From the NCBI GenBank assembly GCA_965116235.1, contig OZ220496.1, forward strand, positions 2,356,001 through 2,420,000: a stretch of DNA of 64,000 bases. Direction: 5' to 3'. The position numbers were made by a program, and so were the translations under genes. Position 1 is the stretch's first letter. Each line of letters starts with the position of its first letter. This DNA is from MPNP01 sp965116235. GTDB taxonomy: Bacteria > Pseudomonadota > Alphaproteobacteria > Rhodobacterales > Rhodobacteraceae. The notes below the pieces were generated by a model, which was not told where the DNA came from, searched no databases, and was given only the letters and a program-made list of their open reading frames with translations. This document shows positions 1 through 8,704 of the stretch, one piece after another.

Positions 1-160
1 TGGATATCGTTACCGGATCAATCTCTGAACTTTCAGAGCTTTCACTCTCTGTTGCCGGTGTCTCCTCATCGTCGTTGGTCTGGGCATTGACAATGATGGC
101 AAAGGCCAGAAAAGCGGACACAATGAGAGCCAGGCAAATGGACGGAATCGTAAAACGCAT
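1..160 (-). CDS. Exported or membrane-anchored protein, 5' part only
   Basis: A frame opens with ATG at 160 and runs off the left edge of the window, giving 53 residues. It starts with a basic residue followed by a hydrophobic stretch of about 20 residues (SICLALIVSAFLAFAIIV) and an AxA-like NAQ boundary, so it looks like a signal peptide or membrane anchor. A strongly acidic, serine-rich segment (about residues 30-47) follows. It lies about 100 bases downstream of the CorC/HlyC gene on the same strand and may be co-transcribed with it. The family cannot be told from this fragment. A longer frame in another register covers the same bases but has no protein-like composition. Confidence 0.55.
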   Translation of the reverse strand, partial: MRFTIPSICLALIVSAFLAFAIIVNAQTNDDEETPATESESSESSEIDPVTIS

Positions 161-261
161 AATGATAGGCCAAACTTGATAAATGATTGAGCACGAAAGC
201 TATGTTCTGGATCACGAATTTCAACAGTGAGGTGACGAAATACTAGCCCCAGAACCAAAAT

Positions 262-1563
262 TTATTTGGGGTGGGCCGCATCGTCCTTGGTGATTCGCAA
301 CTCGGTGATCCGATTTCGGACCCGGCCCAGCACCTCAAACTGATATCCAAAAAAGGAGAACATCTCACCGACTTCGGGCAACTGCTGGATTTTGGAAATT
401 AACAGTCCGGCGATTGTAACAGCCTGATCCTGCGGGAATTCGGTATTGAGCTGTCGATTGATTTCTCGAACCGTTACGGAGCCGTCTATCCGATACTGAC
501 CGGCTCGTTCTTCAATCAGTTCCGGAACGGTTTCAGGATCGTGCTCATCAACAATCTCACCGACGATCTCTTCAATAATGTCTTCAAGCGTAACCAAACC
601 TTGAATGGCGCCATACTCGTCAACCACTAGAGCGAAGTGTGTTCGCTTGTCAAGAAAGTCCTGCATTTGAACTCCAAGAGGAGTCGTTTCACGAATGAAA
701 TACGGGTCTTTCAAGTCTTCATGCCAGCGCCTGCCATCTGTCGGTTCTGAGGTTTCATTTTCCTTCATTTTCCAATAGTTGCGATACAGATCCTTCACAT
801 GCGCTATCTTTATGATGTTTTCCGGCTGATTCTGATAGACCGGCAATCTTGAGTGCGGAGTTTGCAGGCATTGAGCCAGAATACTCTCAAACTTGTCATC
901 GCAATTGAGCACTTCGATCTCGGACCGATGGCGCATGACTTCTTCGACAGTCCGATTGGGAAAGTCCAGAGCTCCCGATACACGCATTTGGTCTTCTCGG
1001 TCAAACATGCCTGATGGAATCTCGAGTTCAATGCGGCCAATTATTTCTTCCTGGACATCCTCGATGCTATCCGACTTGTTTTCAGCGATGCCCAACAGCC
1101 CTAAGATCTTGGTAACAAAAAACTCAATGATGCTGACGACCGGCGAAAAAATGACGATGAAGGGAGCGATCACGCGGGATGCCTTATGGGCTGCCAGTTC
1201 GGGTCGAGCAATCGCGTAGCTTTTCGGAAGGATTTCAGCAAAAATCAGCAGAACAGTCGTCATGACAAGTGTTGTAATCAGCACGCCGCTGTCGCCAAAA
1301 ATGGCCACAAACATATTCGTGGCAACGGATGCAGCCAATATGTTGACAAGGTTGTTCCCCAGCAGCACACCACCAATCAGCCGTTTTCGGTTGCTGGTAA
1401 TCTTCAGCGCCTTTTGGGCTCCCTTGTTGCCGCGCTCGGCCTGAATCTTCAGTTTGCCCCGAGAGGCGGAGGTCAAGGCCGTTTCGGAACCCGAAAAAAT
1501 TCCTGAAAGGATGATGAGAAGCAGTATGAAGGCCGAATAGGCTATGATGTTGTCGACTGGCAT
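262..1563 (-). CDS. CorC/HlyC (CNNM-type) transporter-associated protein
   Basis: This 433-aa protein has the standard architecture of the UPF0053/CNNM family. An N-terminal DUF21 membrane domain occupies about residues 1-190; its first helix is IIAYSAFILLLIILSG, followed by the typical SGSETALTSASRGKL segment. A CBS-domain pair sits at about 205-335 (MRHRSEIEVL and HFALVVDEYGAIQGLVTLED), and a CorC_HlyC domain lies at the C terminus. Family members are linked to magnesium or cobalt efflux or homeostasis; haemolysin activity is a historical name. The ATG at 1563 gives the normal N terminus. The gene follows xerD on the same strand with a 76-base gap. Function in this organism is inferred from the family only. 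Confidence 0.92.
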   Translation of the reverse strand: MPVDNIIAYSAFILLLIILSGIFSGSETALTSASRGKLKIQAERGNKGAQKALKITSNRKRLIGGVLLGNNLVNILAASVATNMFVAIFGDSGVLITTLVMTTVLLIFAEILPKSYAIARPELAAHKASRVIAPFIVIFSPVVSIIEFFVTKILGLLGIAENKSDSIEDVQEEIIGRIELEIPSGMFDREDQMRVSGALDFPNRTVEEVMRHRSEIEVLNCDDKFESILAQCLQTPHSRLPVYQNQPENIIKIAHVKDLYRNYWKMKENETSEPTDGRRWHEDLKDPYFIRETTPLGVQMQDFLDKRTHFALVVDEYGAIQGLVTLEDIIEEIVGEIVDEHDPETVPELIEERAGQYRIDGSVTVREINRQLNTEFPQDQAVTIAGLLISKIQQLPEVGEMFSFFGYQFEVLGRVRNRITELRITKDDAAHPK

Positions 1564-1639
1564 GACAGACTTTCTTTCACGTGCTTAGGATCTCGGATAT
1601 CATTCATTCTGCAGGCGGTCGGAGTGAGTGCAAATTCAA

Positions 1640-2575
1640 TCAGCTCTTGCTCGCGAGGGGGTGCTTTTGGAGAACCGTGTTCTTGAGATGCTCATCCACG
1701 ACGTGTGTGTAAATCTCCGTCGTTCCGATTTCTGCATGGCCCAGCAGTTCCTGAATAATCCGCAAATCGGCTCCATTGGTCAACAGATGTGTTGCAAACG
1801 AGTGGCGAAGTACATGAGGAGAGAGCTGGTCTGGCGCCATTCCGATGGACTGACCAATTTCACGAATGAGCGTGAATGCTCGAACCCGGCTCAAATGCCC
1901 ATGGCCGCGGCCGGATGGAAACAGGTAAATCGATGAGGACGTTTTTCGTTTACCTGCTGCCTGCCGCTTTTCAAGCTGCCGAAGCCAGCCTTCAATAGCC
2001 TTCTTGGCCGTGTTCGAAAGCGGGACTAGTCGCTCCTTTGAACCCTTGCCTGTCACAATGATGCATTCCGGATGTCCCTGCACAGACACTACGGGCAATT
2101 CCACCAGTTCGGATACGCGCATGCCTGTTGCATACATTAATTCAAAAAGGCATGAATTCCTTGCTCGTTCGTAGTCGTTTTTGCCATGCTTCCTTGCCCC
2201 GTCAAGCAGACGGTTCATGTCCTCAATCGAGAGGCATTTGGGAAGTGATCGGTCTTTTTGGGGGCTTTTCAGCTTGTCTCCCGGAACGTCTTGTCGTATA
2301 CCTTCCGCTTCGAGGAAACGATAAAACTGACGAATCACCGACAGCTTTCGAGCCTGAGAAGATTTTGATAGCCGTTGGGTGCCCAGGTGATTCAAATAGT
2401 TCGTGATATCGTCGGTAGTGGCTTCGCCCAGCATGGTACTGTTCTCACCCAGGTAATGATCAAGGCCCTTCAGATCCCGAAAATAAGCTTGGGCTGAATT
2501 TCGTGCCAGTGCTCGCTCGGCCACCAGCATTTCGATGAACTGGTCAATCAGGTTATCGGAGCAGGTACTTTTCAT
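1640..2575 (-). CDS. xerD: Tyrosine recombinase XerD
   Basis: This 311-aa site-specific recombinase resolves chromosome dimers at dif with XerC. It has an N-terminal SAM-like core-binding domain (about 10-95) and a C-terminal catalytic domain. Visible catalytic residues are the Arg in ATGMRVSEL, the Lys in TGKGSKERLV, the HVLRHSFATHL box (His and Arg), the downstream HAEIGTTEIYTHV segment with a His, and the Tyr nucleophile in IYTHV. The ATG at 2575 is preferred over a TTG six bases upstream. The start overlaps the end of the upstream exported-protein gene by 23 bases, so the two are probably translationally coupled. XerC resembles XerD closely; the assignment to XerD rests on length and on its place beside aroK. 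Confidence 0.93.
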   Translation of the reverse strand: MKSTCSDNLIDQFIEMLVAERALARNSAQAYFRDLKGLDHYLGENSTMLGEATTDDITNYLNHLGTQRLSKSSQARKLSVIRQFYRFLEAEGIRQDVPGDKLKSPQKDRSLPKCLSIEDMNRLLDGARKHGKNDYERARNSCLFELMYATGMRVSELVELPVVSVQGHPECIIVTGKGSKERLVPLSNTAKKAIEGWLRQLEKRQAAGKRKTSSSIYLFPSGRGHGHLSRVRAFTLIREIGQSIGMAPDQLSPHVLRHSFATHLLTNGADLRIIQELLGHAEIGTTEIYTHVVDEHLKNTVLQKHPLASKS

Positions 2576-4058
2576 TCTCAATCACCATGATCTGGAGGGC
2601 GATTTCACGTGCTTGCACTTGCAGCCCTAGAACAGTGAGGGCGGCCAATGACGATCGAATTTCCCCGGGGGGTGTCTGGTTGGCATTCTGCAACGTGCCA
2701 AACACTTCCAACAAGGCTTCACCGATCCTGCCTTGGCTGACTAGATCGCCCAAGGGCCCCTCGACAGAAGTAGCCGTCAGTCCCGCCAGTATGGACTCTT
2801 GCAATGCCGTTCCGGGAATGGCAGATTCAAATTGGCCAAACTTCAAGGCGACATAAAAACTTTCCTCACGAGTCATCGGTGCCAGCAAGTTCCTCTGGTT
2901 GGGGGATAGTTCACTGATGATGACCGGCACGAAAAAGTCTGACGCAATTTTACCAAACTCCATGAGATGGTTGAAAACCCGAGGAACAAAATATTTCGAA
3001 AAAGAAACCGAGAGCCCGGCATGATTCATGTGGGTGTATGCTTCCATAAACAGGTTCTTGATTTCCTCCGTGCGATCAAACTGCAAGGCCGATTCAAGGG
3101 CCTGAATGGCCATGACGCGATCCCACACGCCACCGGAAGCCGGCGGAACACCTTCAGCATAAGCGACCAGGAGGGTTTCAAAGGGAAGGGCGAGACTCTT
3201 CGTCAGGCTCTCATGAACTGCAAGGCGGGTCTGCCAAGGAGCGTTCGAGTCCTTGAGATAGTACCCGAAGGTGTTGTTGTCATTCTGGAAACTATACGAA
3301 TAGCCGCTATCCTTGAGCATGCGAAAACTGAGAGGACTCAACTCTTCGAACTCAATTCCAGCCATGCTGAACGCCAATTCAGGAAAGAGATAAATCGAAA
3401 TGATCTGCTCTTCAAGGGGAGAAAACTCGCCGAGCATCCGTGAAATTTCGAATACGATGTTTGCCGTTTTCCAGTCGCCAAGGCGAACCAGGCAGTAAAT
3501 GCGTTGTGAATAATCCGCTGAAGTGGAATGGTCCGCAGAGATTTCGCTACAGGGTGTCCGAGCCGTTTGGGTCAAGAGGGCTATGGCAAATCGCCGGTCA
3601 AAAAAGGATTTGGCGCTTCTTCCTCCTCGTCCCATCAAGACATTGGCATGATCAAGAGCGCCAAACTCAATCAGCTTGTCAATGCGGGCCAGAAAGAGTT
3701 TTCCATCACCAATGGAATCCTTGGGAGGATTCGCTTCTGCGAGCAGAAGTACATAAAGCAATTCGAGAGCCTCGGGAACCAGATCCGTGGAAAGTCGGGC
3801 AACTTTGTCCACAAGTTCGTCCGTTTTCGAGTCTTTCCAGAGGTTGTTTGGAAGACCCGAAACACGACTGGGAATCAAGCCGACGGCATCGACATTCACA
3901 TCAACCAGAATCTCTTGGGTGATTCCCCAAGAGCCGGCAGACTGCAAGCCAAAGTCATGCTCGCCAGAGGCCCCATCGTCCGGATCGATCTGACCCAAAC
4001 CAACTCCCGCCGACAACACAAGCAGAATGGGCAGCAGCAACAGGCGACTAATCGACAT
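2553..4058 (-). CDS. Exported protein of unknown function, 501 aa
   Basis: I do not recognise this family. The ATG at 4058 is chosen because it begins a clean signal peptide (MSISRLLLLPILLVLSAGVG, then LGQ) and overlaps the stop of the upstream 44-aa gene by 11 bases, a typical coupled arrangement. The in-frame extension back to 4163 is not supported. The mature part is alpha-helical and rich in Leu, Glu and Phe, without conserved cysteines or an evident catalytic motif; the texture is that of helical-repeat scaffolding proteins. It lies between a small membrane protein and xerD in one co-directional string. An envelope or periplasmic location is inferred from the signal peptide alone. Confidence 0.75.
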   Translation of the reverse strand: MSISRLLLLPILLVLSAGVGLGQIDPDDGASGEHDFGLQSAGSWGITQEILVDVNVDAVGLIPSRVSGLPNNLWKDSKTDELVDKVARLSTDLVPEALELLYVLLLAEANPPKDSIGDGKLFLARIDKLIEFGALDHANVLMGRGGRSAKSFFDRRFAIALLTQTARTPCSEISADHSTSADYSQRIYCLVRLGDWKTANIVFEISRMLGEFSPLEEQIISIYLFPELAFSMAGIEFEELSPLSFRMLKDSGYSYSFQNDNNTFGYYLKDSNAPWQTRLAVHESLTKSLALPFETLLVAYAEGVPPASGGVWDRVMAIQALESALQFDRTEEIKNLFMEAYTHMNHAGLSVSFSKYFVPRVFNHLMEFGKIASDFFVPVIISELSPNQRNLLAPMTREESFYVALKFGQFESAIPGTALQESILAGLTATSVEGPLGDLVSQGRIGEALLEVFGTLQNANQTPPGEIRSSLAALTVLGLQVQAREIALQIMVIENEKYLLR

Positions 4059-4182
4059 CAACCTCAATGGGTATTTCAATCCTGTCATTCGGGGGAGCCA
4101 AGTCACCCCAGTAAGAATATGCCAGAAGACCGAGGAGGGCAATGACAAGAAAGACAAGGACAATTAACAGCAGTCGCCACAT
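4048..4182 (-). CDS. Small single-pass membrane protein, 44 aa
   Basis: ATG at 4182 opens a 44-codon frame ending at TAG 4048-4050. The product has one strongly hydrophobic helix (residues 3-21, LLLIVLVFLVIALLGLLAY), then a short outward-looking tail with DLAPP and an acidic end (EVDVD). It is too short for routine gene callers. Its stop overlaps the start of the 501-aa exported protein (ATG inside the GTTGATGTCGATTAG junction), the signature of a translationally coupled pair. It starts divergently from aroK about 150 bases away. From memory, comparable short membrane proteins occur beside xerD and aroK in other alphaproteobacteria. No function is assigned. Confidence 0.7.
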   Translation of the reverse strand: MWRLLLIVLVFLVIALLGLLAYSYWGDLAPPNDRIEIPIEVDVD

Positions 4183-4333
4183 TGATTTACCAGGAATCTA
4201 CCCGAAGTTGCTATACCGTTCTTGATATAATTATGGGCATCAAAAAGCAAACAGCGTCGTCCATGTCAGGCACCCGGCCTCATGACTGCACTAGGTCTGA
4301 ACATCCATGACAAGCATTTGATTGAGTGATCGT

Positions 4334-4867
4334 ATGCAGAATGCCAAGATGCCCATTCTTGATCGCCCGATGGCTCTTGTCGGCATGATGGGAGTCGGCA
4401 AGACCACCATCGGCCAGAAACTGGCCGCTATGCTCGATGTCGAGTTTGTTGACACCGATAAAGTCGTGGAGGACAGGGCCGGAATGGACATTGCCGCAAT
4501 TTTTGATGCTCAGGGGGAAGAAGCCTTCAGGGATCTGGAACACCAAGTCATTGCGGATGTCTTCGTGAAATGTCCCAAAGTCATCGCCGTCGGTGGTGGA
4601 GCCTACTGTTTTGAGCGAAATTGCCGGATCATTGATTCGGTTGGCATATCCATACTGCTGTGTTCATCCCCCGAGAGCATTCATGCCCGCACCGCAGCAA
4701 GTCAGACAAGACCGCTACTCAAGAAAAAAAATTCTTTGTTGGAAATTCGTAATTTACTAAAACAACGTGAGAAAAAATACAATCAGGCACGGTACAAGTT
4801 TTGTACGGATAATGATGAGTCAATTGCCCAATTGGCGACAAGCATAGCAACAACGGTTCTCAGGTAA
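4334..4867 (+). CDS. aroK: Shikimate kinase
   Basis: This 177-aa P-loop kinase phosphorylates shikimate to shikimate 3-phosphate in the aromatic amino acid pathway. The Walker A motif GMMGVGKTTIGQ lies near residue 18. The substrate-binding signatures VDTDKVVE, EEAFRDLE and the GGGA loop (VIAVGGGAYC) follow in order, and the lid region is around QTRPLLKK. Length is normal for the family. The ATG at 4334 is preferred; a TTG at 4322 is possible, and an ATG at 4349 would still keep the P-loop. The stop is five bases before the aroB start, so the two shikimate genes form one operon. Confidence 0.95.
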   Translation: MQNAKMPILDRPMALVGMMGVGKTTIGQKLAAMLDVEFVDTDKVVEDRAGMDIAAIFDAQGEEAFRDLEHQVIADVFVKCPKVIAVGGGAYCFERNCRIIDSVGISILLCSSPESIHARTAASQTRPLLKKKNSLLEIRNLLKQREKKYNQARYKFCTDNDESIAQLATSIATTVLR

Positions 4868-4872
4868 ATACC

Positions 4873-6003
4873 TTGTCACAAATCGCAGATACTGGTTCGG
4901 ATCGAAACGTGGTGTCGGTGAATCTGGCCCAGCGAACCTATGACATACATGTCAAGCCTGGGCTGCTGGATAGTCTTGGTGAACTTTTGGCGCCATTTCT
5001 GACGCGCCCAAGGGTCGTCATCGTCACGGACAGCGTCATTGCCGATTTGCATCTTGACAGACTGACCTGTCCTCTGGAGCAGGCCCACATACACTGGGAC
5101 CCCGTTGTGCTTGATCCCGGCGAGAAAACCAAATCCTGGGACGCGCTGCAAAAAGTGACTGAAACGCTTATCAAGCTGGAAGTTGAACGAAACGATCTTG
5201 TCATAGCCTTCGGCGGTGGAGTTATCGGTGATTTGGCCGGGTTTGCCGCGGCCATTGTCAGGCGGGGTGTCAATTACGTTCAGATTCCAACCACCTTGCT
5301 GGCTCAGGTCGACAGTTCGGTTGGGGGGAAGACCGGTATCAACTCGTTTCGGGGCAAGAATTTGATCGGGTCGTTTTATCAACCCAAAATGGTTCTGGTG
5401 GATCTGGAACTGCTGACCACGCTTCCGGCGCGGGTCTTTTGGGCTGGCTATGGCGAAGTCTTGAAGTATGGATTGCTCGGCGATGTAAAGTTTTTTGACT
5501 GGATGTCGGCACACTCGACCGAAATACGGAACAGAGACCTGCACGCACTGAATCGGGTCGTCACGAGGTCATGTGAGATCAAGGCTTCGCTCGTGAGCCA
5601 AGACGAACAGGAACGCGGTCAAAGAGCCCTGCTCAATCTGGGGCACACCTTCGGACATGCTTTCGAAACCCTGACCGGCTACAGCGACAGACTCCTTCAC
5701 GGTGAAGCGGTCACGATTGGTTGCAAGTTGGCATTTGAACTATCATACCTGCGTCAACTGTGTCCTCGCAAAGACGTATCAAGAGTCGTGGATCATATGA
5801 AAGAAATGGGGCTCGTTCACTCGGCACGGCAGATCAGGGGCAAATTGCCCACGGCGGAGGCCATCATCGATGCCATGCATCAGGACAAGAAGGCCGTGGA
5901 TGGAAAAGTTAAGTTTGTTCTCGTCGAGGGCATCGGCAAGGCGTTTGTCGCCGATGATGTCGATTTAGGTCTCGTGCAGCAGGTCTTGCAAGCCCATTTG
6001 TAA
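4873..6003 (+). CDS. aroB: 3-dehydroquinate synthase
   Basis: This 376-aa NAD- and metal-dependent enzyme converts DAHP to 3-dehydroquinate, step two of the shikimate pathway. The NAD-binding segment GGGVIGDLAGFAAA, the PTTLLAQVDSSVGGKTGIN loop with its catalytic Lys, and the metal-binding LGHTFGHAFE motif are all present, with the second metal His in LLHGEAVTIG. The start is probably the TTG at 4873, directly after aroK; no ATG lies near the conserved N terminus. The aroK-aroB pairing is standard in alphaproteobacteria, where a CorC/HlyC gene often follows. Here that gene lies on the opposite strand beyond xerD. Confidence 0.96.
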   Translation: MSQIADTGSDRNVVSVNLAQRTYDIHVKPGLLDSLGELLAPFLTRPRVVIVTDSVIADLHLDRLTCPLEQAHIHWDPVVLDPGEKTKSWDALQKVTETLIKLEVERNDLVIAFGGGVIGDLAGFAAAIVRRGVNYVQIPTTLLAQVDSSVGGKTGINSFRGKNLIGSFYQPKMVLVDLELLTTLPARVFWAGYGEVLKYGLLGDVKFFDWMSAHSTEIRNRDLHALNRVVTRSCEIKASLVSQDEQERGQRALLNLGHTFGHAFETLTGYSDRLLHGEAVTIGCKLAFELSYLRQLCPRKDVSRVVDHMKEMGLVHSARQIRGKLPTAEAIIDAMHQDKKAVDGKVKFVLVEGIGKAFVADDVDLGLVQQVLQAHL

Positions 6004-6043
6004 ACCGCTTTCCAGCTGGCAGAAACAGATCGAGTCATTTAAA

Positions 6044-7027
6044 TTATGGGCTGCAGGTGGCCTGCCCAAGAACACAGAACTGTGCACAATAGGGGTGATT
6101 GAGGTAGACCGATTGCTCGGCTTCCTCCAGCGTTTCCCCCAGTTCAAATTCTTCTGCATACGGCAGAAGCGTACACGACACGACCGTGGGTCTTGAAGCG
6201 TGCTTTCGCTTAACCACCATACGCGAGGACGAGCACATCATTTCATCCGGCTTTTTCCCGAGGATAGCCCAACATGCTTCGGTGATTTCCGGCACGTCAT
6301 GCTGAAGATCCATTTCAGGAAACAGCACCAGAGTCGAAGGATTGTCATGATCTATGGCGTAGGCTCTTTCGGCAAAAAGTCGGGCAAAGCCGGCACGGAC
6401 TGAATCCTCATCTTCGTCCCAGCACAGTCGCGCAGCAACTGTCATGTGAAACGCGTTGTCTCGCAACCAGTCCATGCCTTGCAAGGACCGGGCATAACTC
6501 CCGGCACCCCGCAGAGAGTCATGCTTTTGCTCGTCAAAATGATCGAGCGATACCCTCAGTGTTAGCTGATTGCAAAACTTTTCGTTTAGCTCAAGAAGTT
6601 GTAGGCGAATATGAGGACGCATCATTGGCCGCATGGCATTAGTCAGGACAAGCAGGTCATAATCGCCTTCCAAAATGAGTTTCATGATTGCCGGCATATC
6701 AGGATTCATGAAGGGTTCGCCGCCCGTCAGTCCAATCTCCGATATGGGCCACTTTCGTTCCTTGATCTGAGTTAAAAAGGATGCGACCTCACTTGTTGTG
6801 ATGTAGACCAGAGAATCGTTGGTTGGAGAACTTTTGATGTAACAGTTTTGGCATTCGATGTTGCACAATGTGCCAGTGTTGAACCAAAGGGTGCGAGGGT
6901 CAGTCAGTGCCACCGACGCTCTGGTCGAGCCATCCGCTGCAAATTTTCGATTGGCAAAGCGAGCGCCAATCGGGGCATCCATCAATCGGTCGAAGGATTC
7001 GTCACTTGCTTTGGTCACAGTGTCCAT
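6044..7027 (-). CDS. Radical SAM protein of unknown substrate
   Basis: The 327-aa product carries the radical SAM cluster motif CNIECQNC (CxxxCxxC) near residue 55, in a MoaA-like context (LWFNTGTLCNIECQNCY), followed by the glycine-rich SAM-contact motif LTGGEPFMNPD. A second group of cysteines closes the protein: SCTLLPY, then HPYCAQFCVLGQATC. This could bind an auxiliary iron-sulfur cluster, but it is not a recognisable SPASM repeat. ATG 7027 is chosen over GTG 7039; neither has a clear ribosome-binding site. The gene stands alone, convergent with aroB and divergent from zwf, so the neighbourhood gives no substrate. Assignment to the superfamily is firm; the reaction is unknown. Confidence 0.85.
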   Translation of the reverse strand: MDTVTKASDESFDRLMDAPIGARFANRKFAADGSTRASVALTDPRTLWFNTGTLCNIECQNCYIKSSPTNDSLVYITTSEVASFLTQIKERKWPISEIGLTGGEPFMNPDMPAIMKLILEGDYDLLVLTNAMRPMMRPHIRLQLLELNEKFCNQLTLRVSLDHFDEQKHDSLRGAGSYARSLQGMDWLRDNAFHMTVAARLCWDEDEDSVRAGFARLFAERAYAIDHDNPSTLVLFPEMDLQHDVPEITEACWAILGKKPDEMMCSSSRMVVKRKHASRPTVVSCTLLPYAEEFELGETLEEAEQSVYLNHPYCAQFCVLGQATCSP

Positions 7028-7165
7028 CTTGCTTGTCACGTGTTTTAAGGGTCAAGAGATCGGTCTCAAGAAAGCCATCTTACAGTTAAACAGCCGAATA
7101 GAAAAATTGGTGATGCCCAACAATTACGAAAGGGAAAGGGTAATAATGGCCAAGTTTCCCACTAC

Positions 7166-8704
7166 ATGATCACGGCATCCTTTGCGAGCCTAAAATGGCG
7201 GCAGTTTCCAGTCACCAGTTTCAATCGTTTCGGACAATATCCGGCTAAGCAAGTGTACAAGATCATACCTGTCGAACCCTTCAACCTGGTCCTCTTTGGT
7301 GGCACGGGAGACTTGGCCCGAAAGGAAATTTTCCCGGCACTCTACAACCGCTTTCATGTTGGACAATTGCCCGAAGATTCAAGTGTCATTGGAGTTGCAA
7401 GGAAAAAGTTGTCCCAGGATGAGTTCAAGAATATCGTTGCGGACGCGATCCGATCCCGGAATTCAAGCCCGGTGTGTGACACCGACAAGCTAGGCCGCTT
7501 TCTGGAACTGGTTTCCTATGTGCCTCTGGATGCTTCACAATCCGAAAACTGGAGTTCTCTGCATCAATCACTCAGGCGGGAAAGGACAAGCGCGTTCTAT
7601 TTATCCGTAGGGCCGAACGTATTTGGTTCGACAATCAATGGGCTGGCTCAATACGGTTTCGTCAGACACAGTTCAAGGATAGTCATTGAAAAACCTTTTG
7701 GTCATGACCTATCGTCCGCTCGCCATCTCAATCAGCTTCTGGACAAAGTGTTCACGGAGGGGCAAATTTACCGCATTGATCACTATCTCGGAAAAGAGAC
7801 GGTCCAGAATTTGATGGCTCTCCGATTCGCCAACATCCTGTTTGAGCCTCTATGGAACTCTCAGTATATCGATCATGTCCAGATCACTGTCGCCGAAAGC
7901 ATCGGTGTTGAAGGACGCGGAGGGTACTATGATTCGTCCGGTGCCATGCGTGACATGGTCCAAAATCACCTGATGCAGCTGTTATGCCTTGTGGCCATGG
8001 AGCCTCCATCCAAGTTTTCGCCGGATGTGGTTCGCGATGAAAAGCTGAAGGTCATCCGGTCTCTGGAAGTCCCTGAGGCCAAAGATATTGTCCTGGGTCA
8101 ATACGGTCCGAAGGGAACGGTCAAGAGTTTCCTGGAGGACATAGGCAACCCTCAAAGCTCGACTGAAAGCTACATAGCGCTCAAGTGTCAGTTGTCGAAC
8201 TGGCGATGGGCCAGTGTACCATTTTATATCCGAACTGGAAAGCGGCTTCGGGCCCGGGTGTCCGAGATAGCCGTGTATTTCAAGGATCTCCCCCATGTGA
8301 TATTCGATTCACATTCCAAGATACAGGGCAACGTACTGGCAATCCGCTTGCAGCCTAATGAAGGTATCAACATGCGGGTTACCATCAAGGAACCAGGCCC
8401 AGGTGGAATGAGGCTGGCTCAAGTTCCGCTTGACATGAGTTTTGCCAAGTCTCTTCCGGGTGAAGTCGGGAAGTTGACCAATGCTTACGAACGACTGATC
8501 ATGGATGTAATCCGGGGTGATCAGACCCTGTTCATGCGAGGGGATGAAGTGGAAGCGGCATGGGGCTGGACGGATGCTGTAATCCAGAACTGGCGAACGG
8601 CCAATACCCGGCCCTGCCTTTATGATCCAGGAACAAGTGGGCCGGAGGAGGTTCATATGCTGACCAATGCCGACCATCGTCGCTGGCGGGAGATAGAAGT
8701 TTGA
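7166..8704 (+). CDS. zwf: Glucose-6-phosphate 1-dehydrogenase
   Basis: This enzyme oxidises glucose 6-phosphate to 6-phosphogluconolactone with NAD(P). Visible motifs are the dinucleotide fold LVLFGGTGDLARKEIFPALY, the EKPFGHD segment and the active-site signature RIDHYLGKE. From ATG 7166 the product is 512 aa, but family homology begins only at the GTG at 7253 (YKIIPVEPFNLV), which would give the usual 483 aa. The first 29 residues look unconserved. A seven-codon frame with a strong purine-rich ribosome-binding site (7146-7169, MAKFPTT) ends in an ATGA overlap with ATG 7166. The gene heads a zwf-pgl-pgi operon; pgl overlaps its stop codon. Confidence 0.95.
   Translation: MITASFASLKWRQFPVTSFNRFGQYPAKQVYKIIPVEPFNLVLFGGTGDLARKEIFPALYNRFHVGQLPEDSSVIGVARKKLSQDEFKNIVADAIRSRNSSPVCDTDKLGRFLELVSYVPLDASQSENWSSLHQSLRRERTSAFYLSVGPNVFGSTINGLAQYGFVRHSSRIVIEKPFGHDLSSARHLNQLLDKVFTEGQIYRIDHYLGKETVQNLMALRFANILFEPLWNSQYIDHVQITVAESIGVEGRGGYYDSSGAMRDMVQNHLMQLLCLVAMEPPSKFSPDVVRDEKLKVIRSLEVPEAKDIVLGQYGPKGTVKSFLEDIGNPQSSTESYIALKCQLSNWRWASVPFYIRTGKRLRARVSEIAVYFKDLPHVIFDSHSKIQGNVLAIRLQPNEGINMRVTIKEPGPGGMRLAQVPLDMSFAKSLPGEVGKLTNAYERLIMDVIRGDQTLFMRGDEVEAAWGWTDAVIQNWRTANTRPCLYDPGTSGPEEVHMLTNADHRRWREIEV

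Noticed and set aside
4876..5544. Minus-strand frame of 222 codons inside aroB
   Set aside because: Shadow of the aroB coding sequence with no motif and no ribosome-binding site.
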